This document shows positions 1 to 11,824 of a DNA stretch of 64,000 bases, one piece after another. The translations under genes and the position numbers were made by a program. Origin of the DNA: Haliotis asinina (Eukaryota; Mollusca; Gastropoda; Lepetellida; Haliotidae); assembly GCF_037392515.1 (NCBI RefSeq), contig NC_090281.1, forward strand, positions 48,956,645-49,020,644, in the 5' to 3' direction. Each line of letters starts with the position of its first letter. Positions within the stretch are counted from its first letter, which is position 1. The notes under the pieces are model-generated. The model had not been told where the DNA came from. It worked only from the letters and a program-made list of their open reading frames with translations, and did no database searches.

Positions 1-3000
1 CGCACATACAAAGTTGTCCCTGTGTCTCAGGTAGCTCTGTTCCAGGTAGACTGCCTTGTCGTCCCAGCACAAAATCTGAATAACAAATACAGGAAGAAAT
101 ACTCAAAGAAAGAACAATGTGAGAATGCACTGACTGATTACAGTACGTTAACTGTGACACAGTGTCAGTATGGGTAAAAAGGTGGGTGGGATAGAGTATA
201 GGCTGTTTGCAGTGAATATGTACTGATGAATTTCACTTTAAACAAAAAAGTAAATAAATAAAGCGAAATTAAGATTTGTAAAACAAACCAATAATACTAT
301 CAATAGTGATTTGAAACCATGATCTTTTGTTAAACAACCTTTATCCTAAGTTGAATAAATCTCTGAGATTTACATGTTCAATAGGTAAGGTAAAATTATG
401 AGAATTCACAATCTTAATTTCACTTTATTTGATTTACCTTTTCACTGCAGACTATAGTACCAGTGGTTTAACTATTTGCTCATCACGACAAAGGCCTTGT
501 TTAATTCCCTGCATGGGTACAATGTGTGAAGCTCTATAAACTTTCAATCTTGTCAATAAGACTGTTAACTGGTCACTAATATAACTTCTGTACATATGGT
601 CACTCATATAACTGTACGTTATGTAACTTTACAGTTTTTACCCTTGTGTGGATGCGGTAGACATCAAACAACTGTAGGGACCTCCTATAGCGGATATTGC
701 TCCCAGCAAGATACATGTTGGCCCCGAGCCTTCTGGCTGTTGGGAATATTTTGCTCTCCATTATGTGGATGAATCTGGCAAAATCACAGTTCCTTAGATA
801 TCTGCCATTGTTCATATGCCATTGAAGATCCATGTCATTTGTCATACAGATGCCTGCAAGCACAAAAGCAAATTTTAACACCCTCTTTATGTGAAGAATA
901 AAGTGCAACTCTCACCAAAACAAATGTTAAAATGGTACGTTCTATCCCAAAACTACCACATCACCAAACATCCACATCTCAATACTACCACATATTGTTA
1001 AGTTAGGTTTGACATTCTACTTTGCGTAACTGGACAATCTGTAAGTATGGAGATGTGTACCTTTTATTTGGTCAATTTTACACAAATGTTGAATGATTCA
1101 TACAAAAAACACATTTTGTAACATATTGATTTTATATCAATTTATTACAAACATGAAAACAAATAGGTACAGGATCTCCAAATTAGTGGACTGATCAATT
1201 ACATTTGTAGATAGTCGTGCAAATTGGTGTAGAAGTTTACAAAAATATAAAAGAAGTATGAATGTCCTAAATCAGGTATCTGGAATTTATGACAGATATT
1301 AGCCATATTTGGTGGCTATTGATTATTTGGTATCCTCTATCATGTCTATACGTCAAACAGAGTCACCATTGTATCATAATTAACCATGTTAACAGACTTT
1401 TATCTAGACCTGTTCAAATGCATATCATTACGTTGAAGTTTACAGTACAAATATCCAATCTGAACAAAATGTTTTCAAATTTCTCTGATTTAATGATCAC
1501 AAGAACATTTGGAAAAATTAAACATCTCATGCAAATGCAAGCCCTTAGGCAATATTTGAGTTCTTGTGTCTAAAACAGGCAAAATCCAGGCCATCTTTGA
1601 AGGGAACAGGTCAAAATGGCCACATGACAAAATGTCCACAATGACCCTAGTCAAAATGGCCACACAAAAATGTAAAATGGCCACAACCCCTTGTCACACA
1701 AAAAAAGTCAAACTGGCCACACAGAAAAGTCAAAATGGCCATACATTGTTTTATTAGTTTTTAATGCTCTTGACATATGTATTATTTGATATCAAAGTGA
1801 GAAAACGACAATAGAAGCTACATCACACAACAAAACAGTGTTTCCTCCTTAGAGGTGTTATTTCAAGACACTTTGATCATTTGGTAGTGTTATGATAACA
1901 ATACAATATGTAAGCAACTTACTTACTTGACTCAGTTGACTCAGCTCAGTGTCATGATACATTACCATATAATGCTGGACAGATATGAACATGATATCAC
2001 TTACCTCTATCATGGCTGTAAAGCAGTGTTGGCTCAAGAGAGGGTTTTCGAGTGTTTTGACTCATCAAATTCAGTGAGGACCCCCATCTATTTTACATCT
2101 GCCCATCCATTTAACATTAGAGGGGGTGCAATCCACTGCATGTGATGAAGTGCCTTGCAACTGTAATTCATGACTTAGGCACATTAACTAAAGGCTCTTC
2201 ATCACATTCCCATCCCATAGAGCCTGGTAAAATTCAAGAGTCACAAGTTAAGATGAAGGTAATGACCACTTATCCTCCAAGCGGTTTGTCAATTACTGTT
2301 TAGCATCTGATTACATCCATAATTAACATGCCTCGTTAACTAATTAAGCCTTAATTGTTCTTCCCTGTCTTTGTTGTAATTGTTTTTATACAATCATGTG
2401 GAAGGTAAGTATAAATAAACAATAAGTACATGCACATATATATTTGTTAATTCACTGGTCTCATGAATGACATGTAAAAATAAAACGTAAAATGGTGTTT
2501 GTACTTGAAGAACATACATATACATATTTGTTATTTGCTGAAAATGATTTAATAATACATTTGTAATAAACATCAAGCTTTGCCTGATATAACTTCTTAT
2601 GTCTTAGTTCGCAAACAAGTATAAAAAATAATAAAATAATGTATGACCATTTTGACTTTTTGGTGTGGCCATTTTGACTAGGGGTTTGGGGCCATTTTGA
2701 CTTTTTTTGTGGCCATTTTGACTTTTTTTGTGGCCATTTTGACTTGGAAGATTTGTGGCCATTTTGACATGTGGCCATTTTGACTAGGACCCTCTTTGAA
2801 CACCTGTTGCAGAATTAATATAAGCACCTTGACCTTTTTTAGCCGCTATACGTGTATCTTCACATGTGAAAGTGAACAAAGGCCGGTGTCAATTATAGTC
2901 CAAAGGTTGTTGCTCAGTTTGCTGTCAGAGACCATGTAATAGTCATTGTATGAAAAACCCGATCGAGTAACTTACCGTATGTGACGCTTTCGCCCATCAA

Positions 3001-3120
3001 ATCTATTGGCGATATCAAACCTTTTATGTAACCATAAAGAAAAGTGAGGACGGCATAGATGAAATAGTTGACGTCAAACAAGACCCATAGGATCAACAGC
3101 AAGGTAACAAAAACCTCCAT
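1..3120 (-). CDS. THEM6: THEM6-like protein (thioesterase superfamily member 6), partial
   Basis: Three exons on the minus strand keep phase: 3120-2976 (start codon at 3120-3118, donor GTAAGT), 853-642 (acceptor TTGCAG, donor GTAAAA) and 75-1 (acceptor TTCAG), which runs off the window. The 144 visible residues begin with a hydrophobic segment (about residues 2-30), probably a signal anchor. A hotdog thioesterase-type region follows, with DMDLQWHMNNGRY in exon 2 and WDDKAVYLEQ in exon 3. Vertebrate THEM6 is about 208 residues, so roughly the last 60 are missing at the left edge. An upstream in-frame ATG at 3183 would add 21 residues that are not hydrophobic; I prefer the start at 3120, which puts the membrane segment at the N terminus as in the family. 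The family is related to acyl-CoA thioesterases but its substrate is not well defined. Intron 1 (854-2975) carries the inverted AAAATGGCC arrays. Confidence 0.9.
190..470. mobile_element. Palindromic MITE-like repeat, family M1
   Basis: The left part (about 195-280) reads as the inverse complement of the right part (about 395-467). Ends resemble CTATAGTCTGTTTGCAGT. Related copies sit at about 16517-16876, 27790-27910 and 40005-40200. It lies in intron 2 of the THEM6-like gene. Coding capacity is nil, so it is probably a non-autonomous DNA element; the superfamily is not resolved. Confidence 0.55.
1605..1746 (+). repeat. GTCAAAATGGCCACA array, left copy
   Basis: Degenerate tandem copies of a 15-30 bp unit with core GTCAAAATGGCCACA. 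At least four have an exact AAAATGGCC core and others have one change. The same unit occurs in the opposite orientation at 2644-2790, so the two arrays bracket about 0.9 kb. They may be the repetitive ends of a non-autonomous DNA element inside intron 1 of the THEM6-like gene. Confidence 0.7.
2644..2790 (-). repeat. GTCAAAATGGCCACA array, right inverted copy
   Basis: About seven tandem copies of TGGCCATTTTGACT, six with exact GGCCATTTTGAC, spaced about 20-23 bp. They are inverted relative to the array at 1605-1746. Spacers are T-rich (GACTTTTTTTGTGG). The outer flanks of the two arrays are only weakly similar (both contain a CTTTGAA-type segment). Confidence 0.75.
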
Positions 3121-3493
3121 TCCAACAGAAGCAGCCGACTCATTGACCGGTAATGAGAGTGACCTCCCTTTGAAAACCACCACAAACCATCGTTTTCATT
3201 CGTTCTCATCTCCATTGACCAAAGTCAAAAGATGTCCTAGAGACGTTTTGAGCGTTATTCTTAAGCTGTATTAAAAATACTCTTAACTAAAATTGGGTTT
3301 GATACCGGAGCTCACAAAACAAAATACATTCTCGAGTTAAACGAAAGTCGGTTAACACATCGGAAAGTCTAATTCTCGTTATGCATGGCATGAGGTTTCA
3401 GGGCTTCTAAATTTGAATTCCATGCAAACGTATCTTCGTACAGGTGCCAAATATATTCCCCAGTCGTTTAAGTCGATATCGTTGTAAAACATT

Positions 3494-3524
<31 letters not shown>

Positions 3525-3538
3525 TCCTTCCCTTTTTA

Positions 3539-3732
3539 GGACCCGACAACCCAGTGACCAACAACATGAGCATCGATCTGCGCAATATTGGGGGCCGATG
3601 ATATGTGTCAACCAAGTCAGCGAGCCTGACCACCCGATCCCGTTAGTCGCCTCTTACGACAAGCATAGTCCCCTTTTATGGCAAGCATGGGTTGCTGAAG
3701 GTCTATTCTACCCCGGAACCTTCACGGGTCCT
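3539..3732 (-). mobile_element. SINE-like repeat A, tail-truncated copy
   Basis: Matches the repeat A consensus visible in the two target-site-flanked copies at 26236-26504 and 31751-32019, but lacks the (ACTC)n-tail half. It is preceded by a TC-dinucleotide run at about 3507-3526. It lies just upstream of the THEM6-like start. Confidence 0.8.
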
Positions 3733-5029
3733 AGTTTGGCAAAGTCGTCATTTTGTGATATGATTTCAGATACCTTTAAGGGAGGAGGACACTTGGACAA
3801 TATTTCTAAATACATGTATGCCACTCTGAAAATATGAACATCATGATGGATTGTTTTGTGTTATGTGTTTACACATTTGAAAAGTGAACTGAGTCAAATT
3901 TCCACTTGGCAACATGGCAGCCATACAAAGCAAGGTGACTTCACAGTCATGCCAGTATAATTGTCCCAATTGTGGTTACACACACACCAAAAGTTTAATA
4001 TCTAACATTAGTAAAATGACATTTATTTCTTGAAAAGAAACATCCAACTGTTTCAAAACAAAATTTTCACCCACAAGACATTTTGGGTTTTCGAGATATG
4101 CCACCTCCAAGTGTACCTTCTGAATCTTCTGTTACGGAGGTGAGAATTTTTATTTATACCTTCAGATTTAATATCATCCTATCACGATAAGCCAGTTAAA
4201 TATTTTTCAAATTAGAATATGCAGTCTGTTGAAGCACAACAAAACAGCGTTCATAATCACATACTGTCAAGTGAAAACATTCTTAAGTGAACTTTAAGAA
4301 TACCACAGTTTAGTTAACTGCAGAACAAACGACATGATCTGTTACGCCAGATATACACTGGAATCTACCTGTTACAGAGGTTATAATGTGAAATGCAGTT
4401 CTCATATATAAGCATAAACATGAGAAATTACATTAATATCAGTGTAATAATTCAGAAATGACAATATCACTGTAATTCTAAAAGTTACACGCTGTACCTT
4501 GCAACACCTTATGAACTTTACACTAGAACTTGCTCCTGATACAAATACTCTTTAAAAAAAAGTAGGGGATCCTCATTATTTTAATTTACGATTAAAAATA
4601 TTTAAGAGATTTATCGGAGTCAATCAATGTTGATATGATATTATTGAATGTTTTGAGAGTGCATCACCATTTGCACTTCCTTACAACCATAGTTATTTGG
4701 AATGTAGTCGCTTTTGAAAGATGATTGGTGTATGGCATCTAATTTGCATGTACGATTTTCATTTTAAAACAAACTACTAGGCACAAACACTAACAAATGT
4801 GTGATGCAAGATGAGTGCCAAAATTTATGTTCTAAGTGATTTCTCGACCTTCTTGAAAAAACGTCAAAATCAAGAATGGGACCCCAAGCCCGTGTGTGGG
4901 GCTACTGCTTTGTGCGCGTGCATCTCATGCGTTGTGTTTAGGGGTGGTAAGAGAGGGAAATGGTGGTGCGTTCATAAGATGTCTGTACTTGAAACGTTTG
5001 TTAACGTTTACACTTCCTATCCAAACTGA

Positions 5030-5199
5030 GACCCGTGAAGGTCCCGCGGTAGAATAGGCCTTCAGCAACCCATGCTTGCCATAAATGGCGACTATGCTTG
5101 TCGTAAGAGGCGACTAACGGGATCGGGTGGTCATGCTCCGCCATATAGCTGGAATATTGCTAAGTGTGGCGTAAAACTCAACTCACTCACCCACTCACC
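5030..5199 (+). mobile_element. SINE-like repeat A, internally deleted copy
   Basis: It begins with GACCCGTGAAGGTCC and ends with the shared GGCGTAAAACTCAACTCAC tail and ACTC repeats. About 100 bp are missing from the middle relative to the 269-bp full-length copies. Confidence 0.85.
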
Positions 5200-6219
5200 A
5201 AATTGAAAGTTCATTATACCCTACTTTTTTAGAAGAGTATATTTCAGATTGCCGATACATTTAGCTCCCAGTCCATAGGAACTGATTCACAACTGCAAGA
5301 GCCCAATTGTCACAAGCTGCATGGGAAGTCGGTCTTCCATATGCACTGAACTGTTTTATATCGGAGTTTGAATCAAAATGGTGTTGTGTTTCAGCACCCT
5401 TGTTTTTCACATTGACTTATTCACATTGATTGCAGTGGGTGACTTCCTTCTGTTGACACTGCTGTTCTTAAGGGTCACAGGCCTATGTTACACACATCCT
5501 CTACCTCACAGTTGAATACAAGATATAACTCATCCTCTGACACACAATATTCACATCATAAATCTTCGCGAACATCAACGGGCAATCTAATGCAACACGG
5601 AGCACAAATACAAACCTATAACACCCTCAGGTAAATCTGGTCTTTGGATACATCTACACTACAAAATGAAGGATACAGTTAGCTTCTTGTCAGTGACGTA
5701 ATTAAAATCCACCTGCTTCGGATTTGTCAAATGATGAGATATCTGAACTTTTGGAGTTGAGGAAATTGGAATAATAATTAAAAGAAAAGAATTATTGTCA
5801 GTTGGAGAAAAAGAAAGGCATTTTAAATTAATGGAATTTGACTTTAATACTCAAAATTAAACAATCCGGGAGCTCAAAACCAACTTTGTATAATCAGGGA
5901 CACTCTACAACCTCTATACAGGCTCCCTGGTACAATTCAACATTTAGCGTGACACGGGGTTGGAGTGACTTCCCGCCGTCGTTGACCCCATTAGCTGTAA
6001 CATGACGAGGGGTCGGTTTGACGTGCGTGCGTTTCAGTTCACAAGGATGCATGTCTCAGGCGTTTGAGATATTGTTGCAACAGGCAATATCCATATCCAC
6101 GTCCTCTTCGTGTCACCTCCGCCATATCGCAGAATGGTCAGTTGAGGGTAGAACCTTGGAACAACATAATCAATAAATATTCTCATGCGCCATCTCACGT
6201 ACTGAGGATGTTGGTAGGA

Positions 6220-6357
6220 GTGAGAGATGGTTTTACTCCGCCTTTAGAAAAATTCTAGCAATATCACACCGCTGACACCAAACATCGGCTTCACCCGTTG
6301 TGGGGAATAGAACCCGGGTCTTTGTGGTGCCACTAGGCTAGCTACCTAACCGCCCCG
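6220..6357 (-). mobile_element. tRNA-derived SINE-like repeat B
   Basis: Read on the minus strand it has a tRNA-like head with box-B-like GGGTTCTATTCCCC, then the body shared with other B copies and a shortened tail. It abuts the purine-rich minisatellite. Confidence 0.7.
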
Positions 6358-6459
6358 GATGCTGGTAGCATGTTAAGGAATACGTTGAGAAAGATATCAA
6401 GGACAGTGTGTTTAAAGATGCTTGAAGAACGGATGCAAACAAGGATAAGAAGGGAGAGA

Positions 6460-7440
6460 TAAAAGAATGTGAAGAAGGGTGGTGAGAAGGATGTAGAGGA
6501 TGGTGTAATGAAGGATGCAAAGGAGGATGGTGTAAAGAGGGATGCAAAGAAGGATGGTGTGAATAATGATGCAAAAGAATATGATGTAAAAGATGTAAAG
6601 AAGGATGGTGTAGAGAATGTAAAGGAAGATGGTGTAAAGAAGGGTGCAAAGGAGGATGGTGTAAAGAAGGATGTAAAGGAGGGTGTTGAGATGGATGTAA
6701 AGGAAGATGTTGAGAATGTAAAGGAGGGTGTTGAGATGGATGTAAAGGAGGATGGTGTAAAAAAGGATGTAAAGGAGGGTGTTGTAAAAAAGGATGTAAA
6801 GGAGGGTGTTGAGATGGATGTAAAGGAGGATGGTGTAAAAAAGGATGTAAAGGAGGGTGTTGAGATGGATGTAAAGGAGGATGGTATAAGAAAGGATGTA
6901 AAGGAGGGTGTTGAGATGGATGTAAAGGAAAATGTTGAGCAGGATGTAAAGGAGGGTGTTGAGATGGATGTAAAGGAGGATGGTATAAGAAAGGGTGTAA
7001 AGGAGGGTGTTGAGATGGATGTGAAGGAAAATGTTGAGCAGGATGTAAAGGAGGGTGTTGAGATGGATGTAAAGGAGGATGGTATAAGAAAGGGTGTAAA
7101 GGAGGGTGTTGAGATGGATGTGAAGGAAAATGTTGAGCAGGATGTAAAGGAGGGTGTTGAGATGGATGCAAATCTGGATGATCGGGAGGGTGTAATGAAG
7201 GATGTGATGATTGATGTTAAGTTGTAAAGGAGGGCTTCGATCAGGGTGCAATGGAGGTTGTTAAGAAGGATGTTAGGGAGGTTAAAAAGAAGGATGTTTA
7301 TGGAGAATGTGAAGGAGGTTGTTGAAAATTGTGTAATGGAGGGTGTTGAGGATGATGTTAAGTGCAATCTTATGGAGGTTGTTAAGAAGGATGTTGAGAT
7401 AGATGTAAAGGGGGCTGTTAAGGAAGGTGTTACTCTCATC
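6460..7440. repeat. Purine-rich minisatellite with 99-bp higher-order unit
   Basis: The plus strand is almost free of C and built from GATGTAAAGGAGGGTGTT-type modules. Three adjacent copies of a 99-bp higher-order unit are nearly identical: 6871-6969, 6970-7068 and 7069-7167. The flanks are progressively degenerate. Because the modules are multiples of 3 and poor in stops, long open frames appear on both strands (for example 6469-7227 plus and 6342-7469 minus). These have no start context, domain or splice partner, and I do not call them genes. The strand bias could favour triplex structure. Confidence 0.9.
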
Positions 7441-7499
7441 CTACCATCAGCGAATCTGAGAGTTAACATTGACTCAACACTGAAGACAACTTGATACTA

Positions 7500-8514
7500 T
7501 TCTCTCCGAGTCCATTTGCAGTGTCATCAGCCCTTAACAACTCATTCTGATTCCTGTAGCTATCGAAAAAAAGTTATGCAGGTGACATAACACAATTCCA
7601 CCTGTGACGTCACATGTGGTTGACCTGACCTAGGGACATTAGCAGTGGTGCCAGTTTGCTGCAGTTGAATCTGAATATCATTAACAGTCAGACGGCTGCA
7701 CCCCATTGTCACTGCCACGTCACTTACTGAGGTTCAGGTTTCCAGCATGCCAACAGCTCATTCACGCTGCACATTTGAGAGGTTTGGCGTAAGAACTAGC
7801 TGTTCTGAATTGTTCTTTAAAGAGATATTTAACTTTGTGCAGTTGAAGGGAACGCGTGTGATCAAATGCATGTGACCAGTGGCACATTGAAAACACATTT
7901 TAGCACTAATGTGATGAGCACAATGTTTGGATTGACCTAAAATGTGTTGTTTTGATTTTTTTCTTGAGTCGATACTTAGAGATTAATATTATGATAATTT
8001 ATTTTGACTCAGTATACATTTGGTCAACAATGAAATGTTTAACCAATGAACCTTCAATTTAGCTGAACACTCATTAATATCAAAACCTTCAATGCTGCAA
8101 ACACTGCCCATGTGTGTAAAAAATAACAAGTCACCAAAGTATTACAAATTATTTAATATCCTAAACATGAATAACATATCTCCCACTGTCAACAAAGACC
8201 TCATAATAAACCCTAAAAACTGCCCAGCATTTGCAATACATAATAAAGTCAATAAACATATGTAAAAATCTTCATAACACATGAACAAGTTCACTGTAAA
8301 ATATATCTCAAAATGATACTAATCTGAACACATACTAATAAATACATTTGTGGCGATCTTCTAATATGTTACAAAGAAAAAGGAAGAGGGATGTTTTGAT
8401 CTACAATACTGCTTAAAAAAGGTAAAGAACCACTCAATTCTTTTGTACTACTTTAGTTAATCTGTCATGCCATGCTTTGACAGACTTTGTCATCCTTAAC
8501 TGTTTTGTGCAAAA
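7500..8514. other. Gene-free AT-rich stretch
   Basis: No exon with convincing splice signals, no RNA gene and no recognisable repeat were seen between the purine-rich array and the inverted SINE pair. Confidence 0.45.
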
Positions 8515-8660
8515 TATGTCATAGTTGGGATTTCACTTCTTAGTAAATTACAAATTCTAGTGCTTTTGGGGTTGAGTTCTATCCAGATTTGAACACACAC
8601 CCTCAGAGTCAGGTACCTAATCACCTGCACACAAAGTCAGCTGCCTAACTTGCTCAGCAG
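8515..8660 (-). mobile_element. tRNA-derived SINE-like repeat C, left half of an inverted pair
   Basis: On the minus strand it carries a degenerate tRNA-like head, the segment CTGACTCTGAGGGTGTGTG, a box-B-like TTCAAATCTGG, then a body ending GTGAAATCCCAACTATGAC. It is the inverse of the neighbour at 8662-8825. Confidence 0.75.
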
Positions 8661-8661
8661 A

Positions 8662-8825
8662 AGTCGCGGTGGCTGAGTGGGCTACGCAAGTGACTTTGTG
8701 TGTTGACTCTGACTCTCCAACCTGACTCTGAGGGTGTGGGTTCGAATCCTGGATGGGACTCCAAAAAAAAAAGTACTAGAATTTGTACTTAACTAAGAAT
8801 GTGAAATCCCAAATATGACATAAGT
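8662..8825 (+). mobile_element. tRNA-derived SINE-like repeat C, right half of an inverted pair
   Basis: Begins GCGGTGGCTGAGTGGGC, a good box A resembling tRNA-Leu/Ser, and has a perfect box B GGTTCGAATCC. An A-run and the GTGAAATCCCAAATATGAC end follow. It is not a functional tRNA gene: the anticodon arm and acceptor stem do not close. Further C fragments occur at 43396-43480, 59215-59275 and 59415-59570. Confidence 0.85.
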
Positions 8826-10163
8826 TGCAATTGACCACTATCTACATGGCATTGTGTAATCGTCCTTAACTGAGTAAATATTGGTACCATCGCATATATT
8901 ACCCATGGTTTTGAAAACAGCACTTAGGATCTCTTTTAATGTAATTTCTTTTCAGATTTTAGTCTACAATTTACATGCTCCCCTAAAATCCACATTCTGA
9001 TATTTTTGGCCATTTAACTTTTAGCAAGAACAGTCAGCCATGTTGTGAGATGTCCTTTGAACACAGTAAGACCCTGACACGTAAATACTAATCAACATAA
9101 GACAACTCAGATTCTATCTGCAATTTTAAACACTGTCATGTCATCAATTCCTAACAATTCAGCACTCATAACACACTTACACAGTAAAAATGTATTGCCA
9201 AATGCAAATAATCAAGAAGAAATAATGGTCAAATGGAGACTGACTTCAGGAACTAATATGGAGCATTTCTGAACCATACACATGACCCTGGACACGACAA
9301 CAAAATAATTCAACAAGAATCATACAGGAATCAAACAAGTTTCAGTCATCATTTTCTCCACATGAAACAGTCTGCAAATGAATACTATGAATAAAAAAAC
9401 TTAACCATGAACACTGTCATTCACGATCAGTCATTATACATGTACAGTACCAACTACTTCATGTAACAAGACACTCGGATATCGTACCACCAACAACTTT
9501 GCACAAACACAAACTAAAAGAACCCCAATTCTTTGCCTGACCCAATGATATATATACTACTCCACTTTTTGAAGGGATATATATAATTATTTGTGAGATA
9601 TTTTCAAATATACACCCAACATAACAGAATTATTTTTGAAGACCACAGAGAGATAACAAAAAAATATCTCATTACAAGTGGACTAGTATAATTAGCACTA
9701 CACTGAAAATTTACAAATGACTGCATGATATATAAAAATATTTTGATCTATTTATATTCACTGGTTGCGAAAAAATAACCTTTGCAAAGACTCATCACTA
9801 TTAATTATCTACATGTACGATTTACCCTCTTGGCACACAGGATATATGATAATTTTCTTTAATTTAAAGGATTTGTTTGAGCAGTATAACGGAAGTTAAC
9901 AGAGAACAAACAAATATATATAAATTTTTGATTCAATGTAATAAGCATTTCAATGAAGCCTTTGACAACTGTCTCAACAACTGATAGTTAGAAGCCTCAG
10001 TATCCTCGTCTTCAGGGAAATATAATTTACATATAAATATAATGCTGTAAAAAGTGTTGGCACCACAACACTGGGCATTCACAGGCGCCATCAGCAGTTA
10101 TGAGATACACCTTACAGGTCAGGTATTGTAAATGATACGTCATGATGCAGTTACTAATTTAAT
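8826..10163. other. Gene-free AT-rich stretch
   Basis: Low-complexity AT-rich DNA with many stops in all frames. I see no gene, RNA or clear repeat. Confidence 0.45.
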
Positions 10164-10345
10164 CCTTGTCTAACACAATGGAGTTTGTAATGTTGAAAAA
10201 CTAGCATCAAACTATATATTGTCACTGCAGAGGTTTTAGCATAATATAGAAGACAACCTTTCAAATGAAGGTAAGATCAAAGTAGTGACAATATATATTT
10301 TGATGCTAGTTTCTTGCATTACACACGCCAATGTGTTAGACAAGG
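10164..10345. mobile_element. Palindromic MITE-like element M2
   Basis: Inverted arms of about 62 bp at 10164-10226 and 10284-10345 match with only a few differences. Both start from CCTTGTCTAACACA and run to ATATATTGTCACT, around a 57-bp loop. The transcript would fold into a long hairpin. The right arm is followed by GGTCAAGGTCA. No coding capacity; superfamily unresolved. Confidence 0.8.
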
Positions 10346-11037
10346 TCAAGGTCACAGGGTAGTGGAAAGGTACTGTCTAAATCTAAACATTGCTAACACT
10401 ATCAACTGATAAGGATTTCAAAGAAATTTTACTTCAGAGTAATAACAAAGTGTTTTAATATTTGGATCACCATGGATGAAATAATTCAAACCAAATGTCA
10501 TAACACTTGTCATTTGAAATGATTCATACATTGAATTGTAAGGAAATCATGCAATGTCACCTAGATGCTTTATTGTGTGTTACACCACCTGTGGTCTAAC
10601 ATGAACTAACAACACTCGCTGATTAATTAGAATGTCTGCACTATATCAGGTATTTTATAACTTTCCATTAATGAGTTAGAATGTCTATTTCTCTGTCAAC
10701 AATACTGATTAACATTTGCTTTCAGTTGTGCAGCTGACAAGTGTGATTGTCAAGACCCATGCATGACACTGTATGTACATCACTTGTGAGAAAGACACGA
10801 ATCACCCACTCAGCTAAAATACTAATATTAATACTAACACATGCTCTTATCTTCTTACAAATTGATGCTAAAACATTCATATGAAAGACAAGATGATCAA
10901 ATTTTCACTGACGATAAGATTCTGACAACAACTCCAGCACATGCGCATGATGCAGATTAAACATGAATAACCCCAGCTGACACAGTACTTTGACTCTAAG
11001 CCAAACTGTCCTTGTTGCAATCTCTGAATGCACAAAC
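10346..11037. other. Gene-free stretch
   Basis: AT-rich intergenic DNA between the M2 element and a B repeat. Nothing recognisable was seen. Confidence 0.4.
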
Positions 11038-11038
11038 T

Positions 11039-11186
11039 GAGTGAGTTTAGTTTTACGCCACTTTTAGCAATATTCAGGCAGGGGACACTAGAAACGTCTT
11101 CATACAAAATGGCCATGTGGGGAATCAAACCCGTGTCTTCTGCATGACAAGCGGACACCTTAAACACTTGGCTACACCACCATCCA
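11039..11186 (-). mobile_element. tRNA-derived SINE-like repeat B
   Basis: The tail (GTGAGTTTAGTTTTACGCC) is at the left and the tRNA-like head (CACTTGGCTACACCACC) at the right. Box B is degraded to GGGTTTGATTCCCC. Confidence 0.8.
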
Positions 11187-11394
11187 ATCAAACATGAGGC
11201 AAGGTAACAACAAATACACCTTTGAATAGGACGCAGCTACGTTTGAACCACAAGCTTTCTGCTCTTGTCAAAGGTGCTCACTTTGATTCAGACCGTGAGA
11301 TAATAATACTTTCTTAATCATTCGCCATTGCTCAAATAACAAGCAGACACCTCGGCCATCACCATAGAAGCTAGTAAACATGATGCCCAAGAAA

Positions 11395-11480
11395 GACAAA
11401 TACCCTCATATATACACACACAAACACAAAAACACACATGCACGCACTCACACATGCACGCTATCATGCACACACGCATG
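11395..11480. repeat. Imperfect (AC)n-rich microsatellite
   Basis: Runs of ACACACA, CACACATGCACGC and CACACGCATGCA. Simple-sequence tract only. Confidence 0.7.
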
Positions 11481-11824
11481 CATACGACATCTGTAGGGTA
11501 TATATGTGCCACCGTGACCTGCAATAATACATAATGGTCAACCCCCATAATGCATCCAAGTCATATTGGCAAATATAACCAACAAATTCCCAATGTTATT
11601 ACTGATGTGGACAAACTGGTAACTATCTGTAGAGTCTCAGTTTGTCAACACGTGGTTGTTTGGAACTTCTAGATTTCTCCTACTCAGTTGTGAGCGGCCG
11701 CAATATTTTCATGTAGCATTTAGCTTGATGTATCGAGAAATCTGGTGACACAAAGGTAAAATTATAAATAACATCATCCCAGTACTCATTAAACAATCGA
11801 GTGAGTCATAGCCATGACAGGGAT

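Larger units (their letters stand above)
3121..6219. other. Intergenic region upstream of the THEM6-like gene
   Basis: Apart from two repeat A copies (3539-3732 and 5030-5199) I see no exon-like stretch. Open frames are short with no recognisable domain. The THEM6 promoter should lie just above 3120, but no TATA box or other core element stands out. Confidence 0.5.

Noticed and set aside
6338-7494. Several overlapping frames of 80-375 residues on both strands
   Set aside because: All lie in the purine-rich array. Units are multiples of 3 and stop-poor, and there is no domain, splice partner or codon bias.
8662-8760. Possible tRNA gene with good box A and box B
   Set aside because: The cloverleaf does not close and the sequence is one of several related SINE-like copies.
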